From: Magnetospirillum sp. 15-1 | GTDB taxonomy: Bacteria > Pseudomonadota > Alphaproteobacteria > Rhodospirillales > Magnetospirillaceae | Direction of reading: 5' to 3' | DNA length: 64,000 bases | Assembly (NCBI RefSeq): GCF_900184795.1 | Contig: NZ_FXXN01000028.1 | Location: 528,632 to 592,631, forward strand | Shown: in pieces, positions 9,262-17,736 of the stretch | How the letters are laid out: the number at the start of each line of letters is the position of its first letter | How positions within the stretch are numbered: the first letter of the stretch is position 1 | Notes under the pieces: model-generated | The model's input: the letters and a program-made list of their open reading frames with translations, nothing else | What the model was told of the DNA's origin: nothing | The model's database searches: none | Program-made: the position numbers and the translations under genes

Positions 9262-10428
9262 CTATCCCCGCATTCGCCATGCGGCGGCGGCCAGCGCCGC
9301 CACGGAAATCTCCACCGCGACCACCAGGGCGACGCAGCCCGGCCAGCCGTAATGGCTCCAGGTCCAGGCGGGCAGGACGCCGCCGACGCTGCCGCCCAGA
9401 TAGTAGCTGCTGACATAAAGCCCCACCGCCATGGCCCGGCCGTCGCGGGCCAGATGGGCGATGCTGCCCAGGGCGACGGGCTGGGAGATCAACTGGCCGA
9501 AGCTGAACAGGCTGAGCCCCACCAGGATCACCGCCACCTCGTCCGCCAGGGTGATGAGCAGTCCGGCCGAGGTCAACGCCACCGCCCCGGCCACCACCAC
9601 CCGGCGGCTGAAGCGCCGCAGGAGGAAGACTCCGGCGGCCGAGGCGGGAACCCCGAACAGCGTGATGGCGAACAAGGTGCCCAGGGCCACCGGCCCGAAC
9701 AGATAGGGCGGCGCGGCCAGATGGAAGTTCATGTAGGTGAAGGTGCCGGTCATGCAGAACAGCAGGCCGAAGCCGATGCCGCAGGTAGCCATCAGCGGCA
9801 GGTTGCCCAAATGCCGCCGCAGGACGGCAAGGCCGCCGCCCTGCCCCACCGCCGGGGCCGGCTTGGGGCTCCGGTCGGCGGGCATCCACAGGGCGATGAC
9901 CAGCGCCCCGGCCAGATTGAGCAGCGCCAGGACGGGAAAGGCCGCCCGCCAGCCGGCGGCGGCGGCCACCAGGGCGGTGATGTAGCGGCCGCAGAACCCG
10001 CCGGCCACCATGCCGGCCATGTGCAGGCCGATCATGGAGACCGCCTCGGATTGCGGCCATTCCTCGCCGATATGGGCGGTGGCGACGGAAAACACCGCCG
10101 GCAGGAACAATCCCTGCAGGAAACGCCACAGGATCAGCTGGCCCATGTCGGCCGAGGTGGCGGCCAGGGCGGTGGGAATCACCATCAGCAGGGCGCCGGC
10201 CACCATGACCCGCTTGCGCCCCAGCCGGTCGGCCAGATGCCCGGCCAGCGGCGCCATGCAGGCCACCGCCAGGGTGGTGGCCGAGACGGTGGCCGCCGCC
10301 ATGGCCTCGCCCACCCCGAATTCCGCCCTCAACGTCGGCAGCAGGGCGTGGGTGGAATACATATCGAGAAAGCTGCAGAACCCGGCCGCCGCCACGGCCA
10401 CCCGGCGGCGGTCCAGGGCCGGAATCAC
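9262..10428 (-). CDS. MFS transporter
   Basis: A 388-residue major facilitator protein with about 12 hydrophobic helices. The loop between helices 2 and 3 reads GHLADRLGRKRVMV, the MFS signature, and a charged central loop (about residues 190-210) separates the two six-helix halves. Its start overlaps the stop of the VOC gene as ATGA, so it is translated with the catabolic genes upstream. It could import the substrate of that cluster or export a product; the sequence does not say which. It is the last gene of the minus-strand cluster. Confidence 0.88.
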   Translation of the reverse strand: MIPALDRRRVAVAAAGFCSFLDMYSTHALLPTLRAEFGVGEAMAAATVSATTLAVACMAPLAGHLADRLGRKRVMVAGALLMVIPTALAATSADMGQLILWRFLQGLFLPAVFSVATAHIGEEWPQSEAVSMIGLHMAGMVAGGFCGRYITALVAAAAGWRAAFPVLALLNLAGALVIALWMPADRSPKPAPAVGQGGGLAVLRRHLGNLPLMATCGIGFGLLFCMTGTFTYMNFHLAAPPYLFGPVALGTLFAITLFGVPASAAGVFLLRRFSRRVVVAGAVALTSAGLLITLADEVAVILVGLSLFSFGQLISQPVALGSIAHLARDGRAMAVGLYVSSYYLGGSVGGVLPAWTWSHYGWPGCVALVVAVEISVAALAAAAWRMRG

Positions 10429-10817
10429 CGCCCCGGCCCTTCCTCGTTGCTGATCTCCACCAGATTGCCGTCGGGATCGCGGACATAGACCGAGTTCAGG
10501 GTGGCGCGGGCGCCGGTGCGCCGCACCGGCCCCTCCTCGATGGCGATGCCGAGCGAGGTCAGATGGGCGACCACCTCGTCCAGGGGGACCGAGGTGGTCA
10601 GGCAGAAATCGGCCGATCCCGCCGTCGCCACACGGGCATTGGGCAGGAATTCGCCCCCCTTCTGGTGCAGGTTGATCTTCTGATCCCCGAAGGACAGCGC
10701 CTTGCGCCCGCCGCCGAACTCGACGACCTGCATGCCGAGCGCCGACCGGTAAAAGGCGCAGGTAGCCCCCATGTCGGCGACGGTCAGAACGAAATGATCG
10801 ATACGGTCGATGCGCAT
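10425..10817 (-). CDS. VOC-family (glyoxalase/dioxygenase fold) protein
   Basis: A 130-residue single VOC unit. The opening RIDHFVLTVADMGATCAFY and closing SVYVRDPDGNLVEISN are the paired beta-alpha-beta motifs, with His at position 6 and the Glu near the C-terminus as candidate metal ligands. The ATG at 10817 has CCAGGAG upstream; earlier in-frame codons lack one. Related small VOC proteins accompany itaconate catabolic genes in Pseudomonas aeruginosa, which is why its place here matters. The exact reaction is not predictable. It overlaps the MFS gene by 4 bases. Confidence 0.85.
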   Translation of the reverse strand: MRIDRIDHFVLTVADMGATCAFYRSALGMQVVEFGGGRKALSFGDQKINLHQKGGEFLPNARVATAGSADFCLTTSVPLDEVVAHLTSLGIAIEEGPVRRTGARATLNSVYVRDPDGNLVEISNEEGPGR

Positions 10818-10863
10818 GGCGGTCTCCTGGCTGGCCCTGATCAATGAGGTAAAGAGCGATTCA

Positions 10864-10901
10864 GACAACAGATCGGCGCAAGGCTGCGCCGATCTGTTGT
10901 C
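10864..10901 (-). terminator. Strong hairpin after the TRAP binding-protein gene
   Basis: A perfect 17-base inverted repeat (arms 10864-10880 and 10885-10901) with loop AGGC lies 9 bases beyond the stop of the TRAP binding-protein gene. No long T-run follows, so it may partly terminate, or protect the upstream message and set different levels for dctP and the VOC/MFS genes. Confidence 0.6.
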
Positions 10902-10909
10902 ATCGCACC

Positions 10910-11908
10910 CTAGTTTGCCGTTCCCTGGGCTTCCTTGACCATCTCCTGGATCAGCGCCTTGCCGATGCGGCCCTCCACCTGGGTGTAGACCGGCTGCAGG
11001 GCCTTGCGCCAGGCGGCGGTCTCGGCGGGGGTCAGCTCGATGATCTCGGTCTTGCCGCTGGCCCGGATGGCGGCCATGGCCTCGTCGTTTTCCTTCTGGG
11101 CGATGTCGTTGGCGTATTCGGTCGCCTCCTTCATGGCCCGCTCCAACTGCTTGCGGATATCCACCGGCAGGCCTTCCCAGAAGCGGAGATTGGTGATCAC
11201 CGCATAGCCGATATAGCCGTGATTGGAGACGGTCAGGTACTTCTGCACCTCGTGCATCTTCTGGGTGTAGACGTTGGAGGGCGTATTCTCGCCGCCATCC
11301 ACCACACCGGTCTGCATGGCCTGATAGACCTCGGAGAAGGCCAGCACCTGGGGCAGCGCGCCCAGCGCCCGCATCTGGGCGTCCAGCACCTTGGAGGACT
11401 GGATGCGCAGCTTGACGCCCCGGAAGTCATCGGGCATCCGCAGCGGCTTGTTGGCGGTCATCACCTTGAAGCCGTTGTCCCAGAAGGCCAGCCCGTAGAT
11501 GCCGTAGCGCTGCAGCTTGGTCATCAGGCCGGTGCCCACCGCCCCTTCCAGCGAGCGGCGCAGCGCCGCCTTATCGGGCAGGATGTAGGGCAGGTCGAAT
11601 ACCTCGAACTCCTTGGCGCCCAGCGGGCCGAACTTGGCCAGCGACGGGGCCAGCATCTGGACGGCGCCCAACTGCAGCGCCTCCATCTCCTCCTTGTCCT
11701 TGTAGAGCTGGCTGTTGGGGTAGACCTCCACCCGGACCTTGCCCCCGGTGTACTTCTCGGCCAGTTCGCGGAAACGTTCGGCGCCCCGGCCCTTGGGGGT
11801 CTCGGCGGAGGTGACGTGGCTGAACTTGATGACGATCTGGTCCGCCGCCCCGGCCGGTGAAACGGCGCACAGGACGGCGGCGACAACGGCGATGCAAAGC
11901 CTCTTCAT
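10910..11908 (-). CDS. dctP: TRAP transporter substrate-binding protein, DctP type
   Basis: A 332-residue periplasmic solute-binding protein. The first 20 or so residues form a Sec signal peptide (MKRLCIAVVAAVLCAVSPAGA) and the mature chain begins with IVIKFSHV. The DctP fold markers are present: KDKEEMEALQLGAVQM and the binding-site Arg region LRIQSSKVLDAQM. The ATG at 11908 has AAGGGGAG upstream. The family binds organic acids, often C4 dicarboxylates, through a conserved arginine. No dctQ or dctM membrane genes are adjacent, so the permease must be elsewhere. Placement right after the CitE-like lyase points to a dicarboxylic acid substrate of this catabolic cluster. Confidence 0.92.
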   Translation of the reverse strand: MKRLCIAVVAAVLCAVSPAGAADQIVIKFSHVTSAETPKGRGAERFRELAEKYTGGKVRVEVYPNSQLYKDKEEMEALQLGAVQMLAPSLAKFGPLGAKEFEVFDLPYILPDKAALRRSLEGAVGTGLMTKLQRYGIYGLAFWDNGFKVMTANKPLRMPDDFRGVKLRIQSSKVLDAQMRALGALPQVLAFSEVYQAMQTGVVDGGENTPSNVYTQKMHEVQKYLTVSNHGYIGYAVITNLRFWEGLPVDIRKQLERAMKEATEYANDIAQKENDEAMAAIRASGKTEIIELTPAETAAWRKALQPVYTQVEGRIGKALIQEMVKEAQGTAN

Positions 11909-11961
11909 GGTGAAACTCCCCTTACTTTCTTGTTTTGTGATGGTCATTGCCGGTTCCCCGT

Positions 11962-12819
11962 TCAGCGGGGAATCCTGGTCAGAATGGCCCTGGCCCGTTC
12001 GGCCACCGGGCGGTCGATCATGCGGCCCTCGACGGCGACCGCGCCCACGCCGCGCGATTGGGCGTCGCTCCACGCGGCCATCACCGTCTCGGCCCAGGCG
12101 ATGTCGCGGGCGGTGGGAGCGAAGGCCTCGTTGACCACGGGGATCTGGTAGGGATGGATGCACAGCGCCCCGGTCATGCCGAAGGACCGCGCCAACCGCA
12201 CCGTGGCGCCATAGGCGGCCAGATCCTTGAACTCGGCCAGAGAGCCGGGCAGGCCGATGGCCATCAGGCCGCGCCCCGCCGCCGCCAGGGCGATCATGCG
12301 GCAGGGCAGCGACAGGGCCGCCTCGGAGGGCTCGACGCCCAGCGCCAGGGAGAAATCCTCGCCCCCCAGCGCCAGACCGATCAGGCGCTCCTGCGCCGCG
12401 ATCTCGCCCAGCCGCTCCAGACCCAGGGGGGATTCGATCAGGGGGATCAGGCCGATGCCGCCTGCGGCAAGGCCGCGCTCGGCCTCCCACTCGCCGATCA
12501 TGGCGGCGATCACCCGCAGGTTTCCGGCATCCTCCACCTTGGGCACCACCAGGGCGCTGACCCCCGGCCGCACGGCGGCCTCCAGGTCGGCGACGATGTC
12601 GCGCCAGCCGGTATTGATACGCACGAGAACGGGCAAGCCCAGGCCGGACAGCCGGGCCGCCGCCTCGGCGATGCCGGCCCGTGCCGCCGGCTTGGCCGCC
12701 GGCGGCACGGCGTCCTCCAGGTCGAGGATGATCGCGTCGGCTCCCTTCTGGTGGGCCTTGTCCAGCAGACGGGCGTTATCGGCGGGCACGAACAGCAGCG
12801 AACGCGGGCCTGCGGCCAT
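11962..12819 (-). CDS. HpcH/CitE-like acyl-CoA lyase
   Basis: A 285-residue TIM-barrel lyase of the HpcH/HpaI-CitE family. Motifs visible are RSLLFVPADNARLLDKA at the N-terminus, ILDLEDAVPP (the Mg-binding Glu/Asp), IPLIESPLG, GGEDFSLALG and the C-terminal GALCIHPYQIPVVNEAF. The family cleaves beta-hydroxyacyl-CoAs such as citramalyl-CoA, malyl-CoA or citryl-CoA. With CoA-transferases and a MaoC-type hydratase in the same operon, citramalyl-CoA lyase (to pyruvate and acetyl-CoA) is the best guess. The start codon at 12819 shares a base with the stop of the CoA-transferase gene. Stereochemistry of the substrate cannot be read from sequence. Confidence 0.87.
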   Translation of the reverse strand: MAAGPRSLLFVPADNARLLDKAHQKGADAIILDLEDAVPPAAKPAARAGIAEAAARLSGLGLPVLVRINTGWRDIVADLEAAVRPGVSALVVPKVEDAGNLRVIAAMIGEWEAERGLAAGGIGLIPLIESPLGLERLGEIAAQERLIGLALGGEDFSLALGVEPSEAALSLPCRMIALAAAGRGLMAIGLPGSLAEFKDLAAYGATVRLARSFGMTGALCIHPYQIPVVNEAFAPTARDIAWAETVMAAWSDAQSRGVGAVAVEGRMIDRPVAERARAILTRIPR

Positions 12820-14048
12820 CAGACGACTCCTTCCTGGCGAAGACGGGCGATATCGGCCGCCCCCAGGCCCAGCACTTCCCCAAGGACCTCCTCGGTGTGC
12901 TGCCCCAGGGTCGGAGGGGCGCGGCGAACCGTGGGCGGGGTGCCCGACATCTTGATGGGACTGCCCAGCAACGGCACGCCGTCGGCCTGGGCGTGGGAGG
13001 CCGGGACCACCATGCCCCGCGCCCGGACCTGGGGGTCCTGGAACGTCTCGGGCATGGTGTTGACCGGGCCGGCCGGCACTCCCAGGGCTTCCAGGCCGTC
13101 CAGCCAATAGCGCCGCGGATGGCGGACGATGACCTCGGCCAGCACCGGAATCAGATCCTCGCGATGCTGGACGCGGGCCGAATTGGTGGCGAAGCGCGGA
13201 TCGCCGGCCAGGGAATCGAGGCCTGCGAAGCGGCAGAACCGGGCGAACTGCCCGTCATTGCCCACCGCCAGGATCAGATAGCCGTCGGCGGCCCGGAAGA
13301 CCTGATAGGGGACGATATTGGGGTGGCCGTTGCCGCGCCGCACCGGCTCGATCCCGGACACCAGGAAGTTTTCCGCCTCGTAGGTCATCAGCGCCAGCTG
13401 GCAATCCAGCAAGGCAAGGTCCAGATGCTGGCCCGGCCCCGCCGCGTCGCGATGGCGCAGAGCGGCCAGGATGGCGATGGCGGCGTAAAGCCCGGTCACC
13501 AGATCGGCATTGCCGATCCCCACCTTGACCGGCTCGCCGGCCGGGTCACCGGTCAGGCTCATGATGCCGCCCATGCCTTGGGCCAGGAAGTCGTAGCCGG
13601 CGCGCGGCGCATAGGGTCCGGTCTGGCCGAAACCGGTGATGGAGCAATAGACCAGCCGGGGAAAGCGGTCCTTTACCTGGGCATAGGACAGGCCATAGCG
13701 CTCCAGGTCGCCGACCTTGAAGTTCTCGACCACCACGTCGGAACGCCCCATGAGGTCGAGCAGCAGCTTCTGCCCCGCCTTGGAGGCCATATCCACCGCC
13801 ACCGAGCGCTTGTTGCGGTTGGCGCTGAGGTAATAGGCGCTTTCGCGGGTGTCGCCGCCGTCGCGGTCCTTGAGGTAGGGCGGCCCCCATTTGCGGGTGT
13901 CGTCGCCGATGCCCGGCCGCTCGATCTTGATGACGTCGGCGCCCAGATCGCCAAGTATCTGGGTGCAACTGGGACCGGCCAGCACCCGGGTCAGGTCGAG
14001 GATACGGATGCCGTCGAGGGCCGACCTGTCCATGGACGCCGCCCTCAT
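12819..14048 (-). CDS. Class III CoA-transferase (CaiB/BaiF), first copy
   Basis: A 409-residue family III CoA-transferase. It opens with GIRILDLTRVLAGPSCTQILGDLGADVIKIE, the canonical N-terminus, and has the catalytic Asp region DLVTGLYAAIAILAALRHRDAAGPGQ with LDLALLDCQLA. It moves CoA between organic acids through a glutathione-free acyl-aspartyl intermediate. The start overlaps the methyltransferase stop as ATGA; an ATG at 14033 is an alternative. In itaconate degradation the equivalent (Ict) makes itaconyl-CoA from succinyl-CoA. This copy is nearest to the CitE-like lyase and so is a good candidate for that step. Confidence 0.9.
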   Translation of the reverse strand: MRAASMDRSALDGIRILDLTRVLAGPSCTQILGDLGADVIKIERPGIGDDTRKWGPPYLKDRDGGDTRESAYYLSANRNKRSVAVDMASKAGQKLLLDLMGRSDVVVENFKVGDLERYGLSYAQVKDRFPRLVYCSITGFGQTGPYAPRAGYDFLAQGMGGIMSLTGDPAGEPVKVGIGNADLVTGLYAAIAILAALRHRDAAGPGQHLDLALLDCQLALMTYEAENFLVSGIEPVRRGNGHPNIVPYQVFRAADGYLILAVGNDGQFARFCRFAGLDSLAGDPRFATNSARVQHREDLIPVLAEVIVRHPRRYWLDGLEALGVPAGPVNTMPETFQDPQVRARGMVVPASHAQADGVPLLGSPIKMSGTPPTVRRAPPTLGQHTEEVLGEVLGLGAADIARLRQEGVV

Positions 14049-14731
14049 TGCCGGAAAAAGGTGTTGAGCCGCATGGGCTGGTCGAATTCCACGCCGCCCG
14101 CCGTGACGCGGCCATGGGTGGTGAAGCGGCGGCGCAGTTTCCCCTCCACCGCCGGCAGGCGGGCGACGCGCGCCGGGTCGGGGGCGACGATGGCGGCCAG
14201 GAACTGCGCCACGTCGCGGAAACGCACGGTGTTGAGGTAGAAGCTCTCGGCCCCCACCGACAATTGGGGAGGGGCGGCCCGCAGGGCGGCCAGGGCGGCG
14301 GCGCGGATGTCCGTCTCGTCCTCCAGCGGCCGCAGCGTCTCGAAATACAGACCCTCGGCCAGGGGCTCGACCACCATCAGCAGGCCCTTTGGCGCCAGCA
14401 CCCTTGCCGCCTCGGCCAGGGCGGGCGCCAGGGCGGCGGCCGGCACGTGGTGCAGGCTGTTGAAGTAGAGCAGCGCGTCCACCTCGCCGTCGGCGAAGGG
14501 CAGGGTCTCGCCCCGTCCCACCCGATAGCTCTCGCCGGCCACCGGAGTGACGGCGCGGGCACGCACCAGTTGGCCCTCGTCCACCTCGATCCCGACGGCG
14601 CGGGCGCCCATGGCGGCCAGATGGCGGGTCATGCCTCCGTCGCCGCAGCCCACATCCGCCACCAGCAACCCGTGGGGCGAAGGCAGGAGAGCGGCCAGTT
14701 CGGCCTTGTGGCTGGAATAACGGGGGCTCAT
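14045..14731 (-). CDS. Class I SAM-dependent methyltransferase
   Basis: A 228-residue methyltransferase of the methyltransferase-11 type. The SAM-binding loop VADVGCGDGGMTRHLAA is near residue 25, the acidic strand end VGIEVDE follows, then LYFNSLHHVP and LLMVVEPLAEG. The ATG at 14731 overlaps the stop of the hydratase gene as ATGA; the frame continues upstream but inside that gene. It is embedded in a set of acyl-CoA genes, with 4-base overlaps on both sides, so it is co-translated with them. Its substrate is unknown, and a methyltransferase is not a standard part of the C5-dicarboxylate pathways. Confidence 0.85.
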   Translation of the reverse strand: MSPRYSSHKAELAALLPSPHGLLVADVGCGDGGMTRHLAAMGARAVGIEVDEGQLVRARAVTPVAGESYRVGRGETLPFADGEVDALLYFNSLHHVPAAALAPALAEAARVLAPKGLLMVVEPLAEGLYFETLRPLEDETDIRAAALAALRAAPPQLSVGAESFYLNTVRFRDVAQFLAAIVAPDPARVARLPAVEGKLRRRFTTHGRVTAGGVEFDQPMRLNTFFRQ

Positions 14732-15567
14732 CGCGCGTCCAGTTCGGCCGTCATGGCGACGTTGCCCTGGTGGTCCAGCGCCCACAGCAGGGCACCGCCA
14801 TCACGCGGCGCACCACACACCGACAGGGGATGGATATCGAACAGCGGGCGCTTGGCCCGGAACCTGAACCCGGTGACCACGGCGCCGGGATTGTGGCGCA
14901 GGAACAGGTCCACCAGCAGGGTGGCGGTCAGCGGCCCGTGGAACACCAGACCGGGATAGCCCTCCACCTCGCGGCAATAATCGCGGTCGTAATGGATGCG
15001 ATGGCTGTTGAAGGTCAACGCCGAGAAGCGGAACAGCAGCACGATGTCGGGAACGATCCGCCGCTGCCACACCGCTTCGGCCGGCGCCGCCTCGGAAACG
15101 GCCGGAGCCTCACCCGGCCGGGATGCCTCGCGGTAGACGATATCGTGGAACTCGGTCAGCGCCGGACCGGCCGGCGTCGACACCTCGTGGCGAACCTTGA
15201 CGAACACCATCTTGCCCGACCGCCCCTCCTTGGGGGTGACCTCGTCGATGGTCGAGCGGCGGGTGATGGACTCACCCACCCTGATGGGAGCGGTGAAGCC
15301 GAGGGCGCCGCCGGCCCACATGCGCCGGGGCAGGTCCACCGGCGGCAGGAAGCCGCCGCGATGGGGGTGTCCGTCCCCGGAGATGTCGCGCTGCAGGGCG
15401 CGGGGCAGGAAATAGAGCCAATGGCCGAGCGGCGGTACCTCGCCGTCGCGCCACGGCGGCAGGGCATGGTCCAGGGTGGCGGCCAGACCGGCCAGCGGCG
15501 CGGCGGCGGCCACGTCCCCGATGGTTTCCGACCGGCCGATCCAGTCCCGCAGGTGATCGAAACTCAT
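14728..15567 (-). CDS. MaoC/HTD2-type acyl-CoA hydratase (mesaconyl- or itaconyl-CoA hydratase-like)
   Basis: A 279-residue protein with a double hot-dog layout: an N-terminal FAS1-like half (residues 1-150, ending in HDIVYRE) and a C-terminal catalytic half with NSHRIHYDRDYCREVEGYPG followed by LVFHGPLTATLL, which carries the Asp and His dyad of hydratase-2 enzymes. Length and layout match the HTD2/mesaconyl-C4-CoA hydratase group that includes itaconyl-CoA hydratase. It would add water across the double bond of a branched C5-dicarboxyl-CoA to give citramalyl-CoA. It overlaps the second CoA-transferase and the methyltransferase by 4 bases each. Other short or branched enoyl-CoAs remain possible. 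Confidence 0.85.
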   Translation of the reverse strand: MSFDHLRDWIGRSETIGDVAAAAPLAGLAATLDHALPPWRDGEVPPLGHWLYFLPRALQRDISGDGHPHRGGFLPPVDLPRRMWAGGALGFTAPIRVGESITRRSTIDEVTPKEGRSGKMVFVKVRHEVSTPAGPALTEFHDIVYREASRPGEAPAVSEAAPAEAVWQRRIVPDIVLLFRFSALTFNSHRIHYDRDYCREVEGYPGLVFHGPLTATLLVDLFLRHNPGAVVTGFRFRAKRPLFDIHPLSVCGAPRDGGALLWALDHQGNVAMTAELDAR

Positions 15568-16688
15568 GGGGCGAACTCCTGGCGGATGGCGGCGGAATGC
15601 TGGCCCAGGGCGGGAACGGGCCGGGGAATGAAGGCCTCGCCCCGCACCTGTACCGGCGGGGCCACCGCCTCCACCGGTCCGGTGGGCGTGCATATCGTCA
15701 CCCGGCGCAGTTGGGCATGGGTGGACAGGTCGGACACCTGATTGAGCGAACCATAGGCGATGCGGGCCACCCCCAGGCGCCGGGTCGCCTCGGCGTGATC
15801 CATGTCCTTGAACGCGCGGGCGATGATGGCGTCCAGCTCGGGGCGGTTGGCGACGCGATCCTTGTTGGAGGCAAAGCGCCGGTCGGTGGCCAGATCGGGA
15901 TTGCCGAGCACCCCGTCGCAGAACAGCCCCCATTCCCGCTCGTTCTGGATGGACAGCACCACCGGGCGGCCGTCGCGCGTCTCGAAGGCGCTGTAAGGCG
16001 CGATGCTGGGATGGCTGAGCCCCACCCGGCCGGGCGCCTTGCCGCCGTAATCGTGGTGCAGCAGCGGCACGGTCATCCAGTCGGCCAGGGCATCGAACAG
16101 CGACACCGCGACGCCGCCGCCCCGGCCGGTCCGCTCGCGCTCCAGCAGGGCCTGCAGGATGCCGGCATGGGCATACATGCCGCAGGCGATGTCGGCCACC
16201 GAGACGCCGACCCGGCCGGCCTGCTCGGGGACGCCGGTGATGGAGGCCAGCCCCACCTCGCTTTGCACCAGCAGGTCGTAGGCCTTCATGTCGCGATAGG
16301 GGCCGTCCTCGCCATAGCCGGTGATGTCGCAGGTGATCAGCCGGGGATGGCGGGCCCGCAGCGAAGCCGAGCCGAATCCGGCCCGCTCGGCGGCGCCGGG
16401 CGCCAGGTTCTGCACGAAGACGTCGGCCTGGGCGACCATGCGGTCCAGCAGCGCCGCGTCCCCGGCCTGCTTGATGTCGAGGACCAGGGATTCCTTGCCC
16501 CGGTTGATCCAGACGAAATAGGCGCTCTCGCCATGGACCACGCTGTCGTAGCCGCGGGCGAAATCGCCCTCGGGGCGCTCGATCTTGATCACCCGCGCCC
16601 CGGCATCGGCCAGCCGCGACGTGCACAGCGGCGCGGCGACCGCCTGTTCCAAGCTGACCACCAGCAGGCCGGAAAGAGGATTGGCCAT
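15564..16688 (-). CDS. Class III CoA-transferase (CaiB/BaiF), second copy
   Basis: A 374-residue family III CoA-transferase starting LSGLLVVSLEQAVAAPLCTSRLADAGARVIKIE, with the catalytic-Asp region VADIACGMYAHAGILQALLERERTGRGGGVAVSLFDALADWM. It is clearly diverged from the first copy in the same operon, so the two probably use different acids or different donors. The ATG at 16688 is preceded by AGGAG about 12 bases away; a GTG at 16712 is possible. It is the first gene of the minus-strand operon after the LysR gene. Known itaconate loci need one such enzyme, so one copy may handle another C5 or C4 acid such as mesaconate or citramalate. Confidence 0.9.
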   Translation of the reverse strand: MANPLSGLLVVSLEQAVAAPLCTSRLADAGARVIKIERPEGDFARGYDSVVHGESAYFVWINRGKESLVLDIKQAGDAALLDRMVAQADVFVQNLAPGAAERAGFGSASLRARHPRLITCDITGYGEDGPYRDMKAYDLLVQSEVGLASITGVPEQAGRVGVSVADIACGMYAHAGILQALLERERTGRGGGVAVSLFDALADWMTVPLLHHDYGGKAPGRVGLSHPSIAPYSAFETRDGRPVVLSIQNEREWGLFCDGVLGNPDLATDRRFASNKDRVANRPELDAIIARAFKDMDHAEATRRLGVARIAYGSLNQVSDLSTHAQLRRVTICTPTGPVEAVAPPVQVRGEAFIPRPVPALGQHSAAIRQEFAP

Positions 16689-16761
16689 GACGCGCGCGGA
16701 CTCCTGTGACACGACGGTTGTTCACGGGAATCATTTAGCGAGGGTGGAAAAATCTTTTCCA

Positions 16762-16798
16762 ATACAAGCGCTGCATCCGGTCCATACAGCACTTGTAT
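16762..16798. promoter_or_regulatory. Dyad between lysR and the CoA-transferase operon
   Basis: An inverted repeat ATACAAGCGCTG / CAGCACTTGTAT (12-base arms at 16762-16773 and 16787-16798, one mismatch, 13-base spacer) lies just after the LysR stop and about 75 bases before the CoA-transferase start. The ATAC...GTAT ends fit a LysR-type site. It could instead end the lysR message. A second short AT-rich dyad (GGAAAA/TTTTCC) follows at 16746-16760. Confidence 0.4.
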
Positions 16799-16800
16799 GG

Positions 16801-17736
16801 TCAGTCGTCCCCGGCGCCGTCCAGCAGCAGTTCGCCCGGCCACACGCCCTGCCCGACCAGATCGCGCAGCACACGCAGCATGGTGTCGCGCACGGCGCCG
16901 GCCGCCTCGGTCAGCGGCATGCCGCGCGGACGGCACAGGTGGACCGAGCGGCGCAGCACGGGCTCGGTGATCCGCCGGGCCTCGATGGTGCGCTGGCGGC
17001 ATTCGTCCAGCACCGCCGACAGGGAGAGGACCGAGCAGCCCACCCCCTTGCCCACCAGGGTCTTGATCTGGGGCAGGCCGTCGATCTCCACCGCCACGTC
17101 CAAGGTGATGCACTTCTCGCGCGCCGCCTTTTCCAGACGTTCGCGCAGGCCGTGGGGACGGCTGGGCACGATCAGCTGGACGCCGGAAAGATCGTCGAAG
17201 GCGATGTCGGCATTGCCGGCGCCCGGCGGACAGATCAGGTAAAGGTCCTCGGCGACCAGCGGCTCGCTGGCGAAGCTGCGCGTCTTCACCACGTCGTAGA
17301 GGCAGCCGAAATCCAGGCGCCCGTCGTTCAGCCATTCCAGGATGGTGCCGCTGAACGATTCCACGATGCGCAAGGACACCTGGGGAAACTCGCTCCGCAC
17401 CGCCTCGACCAGCGGCACGGCCAGCACCAGGGCCACCGAGGCGGGCAGGCCGATGGTCACCGAACCGCTGGGAGTCCCGCAATAGCCGCGTATCTGCTCG
17501 GTGGCCTGGGCCACATGGCGCAGGATGACCTGGGCGTGTTCGTAGAGGCGCGCTCCGGCGGCGGTGGGCTTGACGCCCTGGATGCTGCGGGTCAGCAGCT
17601 TGACGCCCAGATCCTCTTCCAGATTGCGGATGTTGTGGCTGAGCGCCGGCTGGGCGATGTTCAGCCGCTGGGCGGCGGCGGTGAACGAGCCCTCGTCGAC
17701 GATTCCCACGAAATAGCGCAACTGGCGCAGGTCCAC
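16801..17736 (-). CDS. LysR-family transcriptional regulator
   Basis: A 311-residue LysR protein. Residues 1-60 hold the winged helix (LRQLRYFVGIVDEGSFTAAAQRLNIAQPALSHNIRNLE), and residues 90-300 the periplasmic-binding-like effector domain. The GTG at 17736 is chosen because AGGGGGA precedes it and the family usually starts at DLRQLRYF; an upstream ATG at 17832 would add 32 unusual residues. It lies between the CoA-transferase operon, which it heads in the same direction, and the divergent acyl-CoA dehydrogenase gene. Its likely role is to switch both on in response to the pathway acid or its CoA ester, like the LysR gene of the P. aeruginosa itaconate locus. Confidence 0.9.
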   Translation of the reverse strand: MDLRQLRYFVGIVDEGSFTAAAQRLNIAQPALSHNIRNLEEDLGVKLLTRSIQGVKPTAAGARLYEHAQVILRHVAQATEQIRGYCGTPSGSVTIGLPASVALVLAVPLVEAVRSEFPQVSLRIVESFSGTILEWLNDGRLDFGCLYDVVKTRSFASEPLVAEDLYLICPPGAGNADIAFDDLSGVQLIVPSRPHGLRERLEKAAREKCITLDVAVEIDGLPQIKTLVGKGVGCSVLSLSAVLDECRQRTIEARRITEPVLRRSVHLCRPRGMPLTEAAGAVRDTMLRVLRDLVGQGVWPGELLLDGAGDD

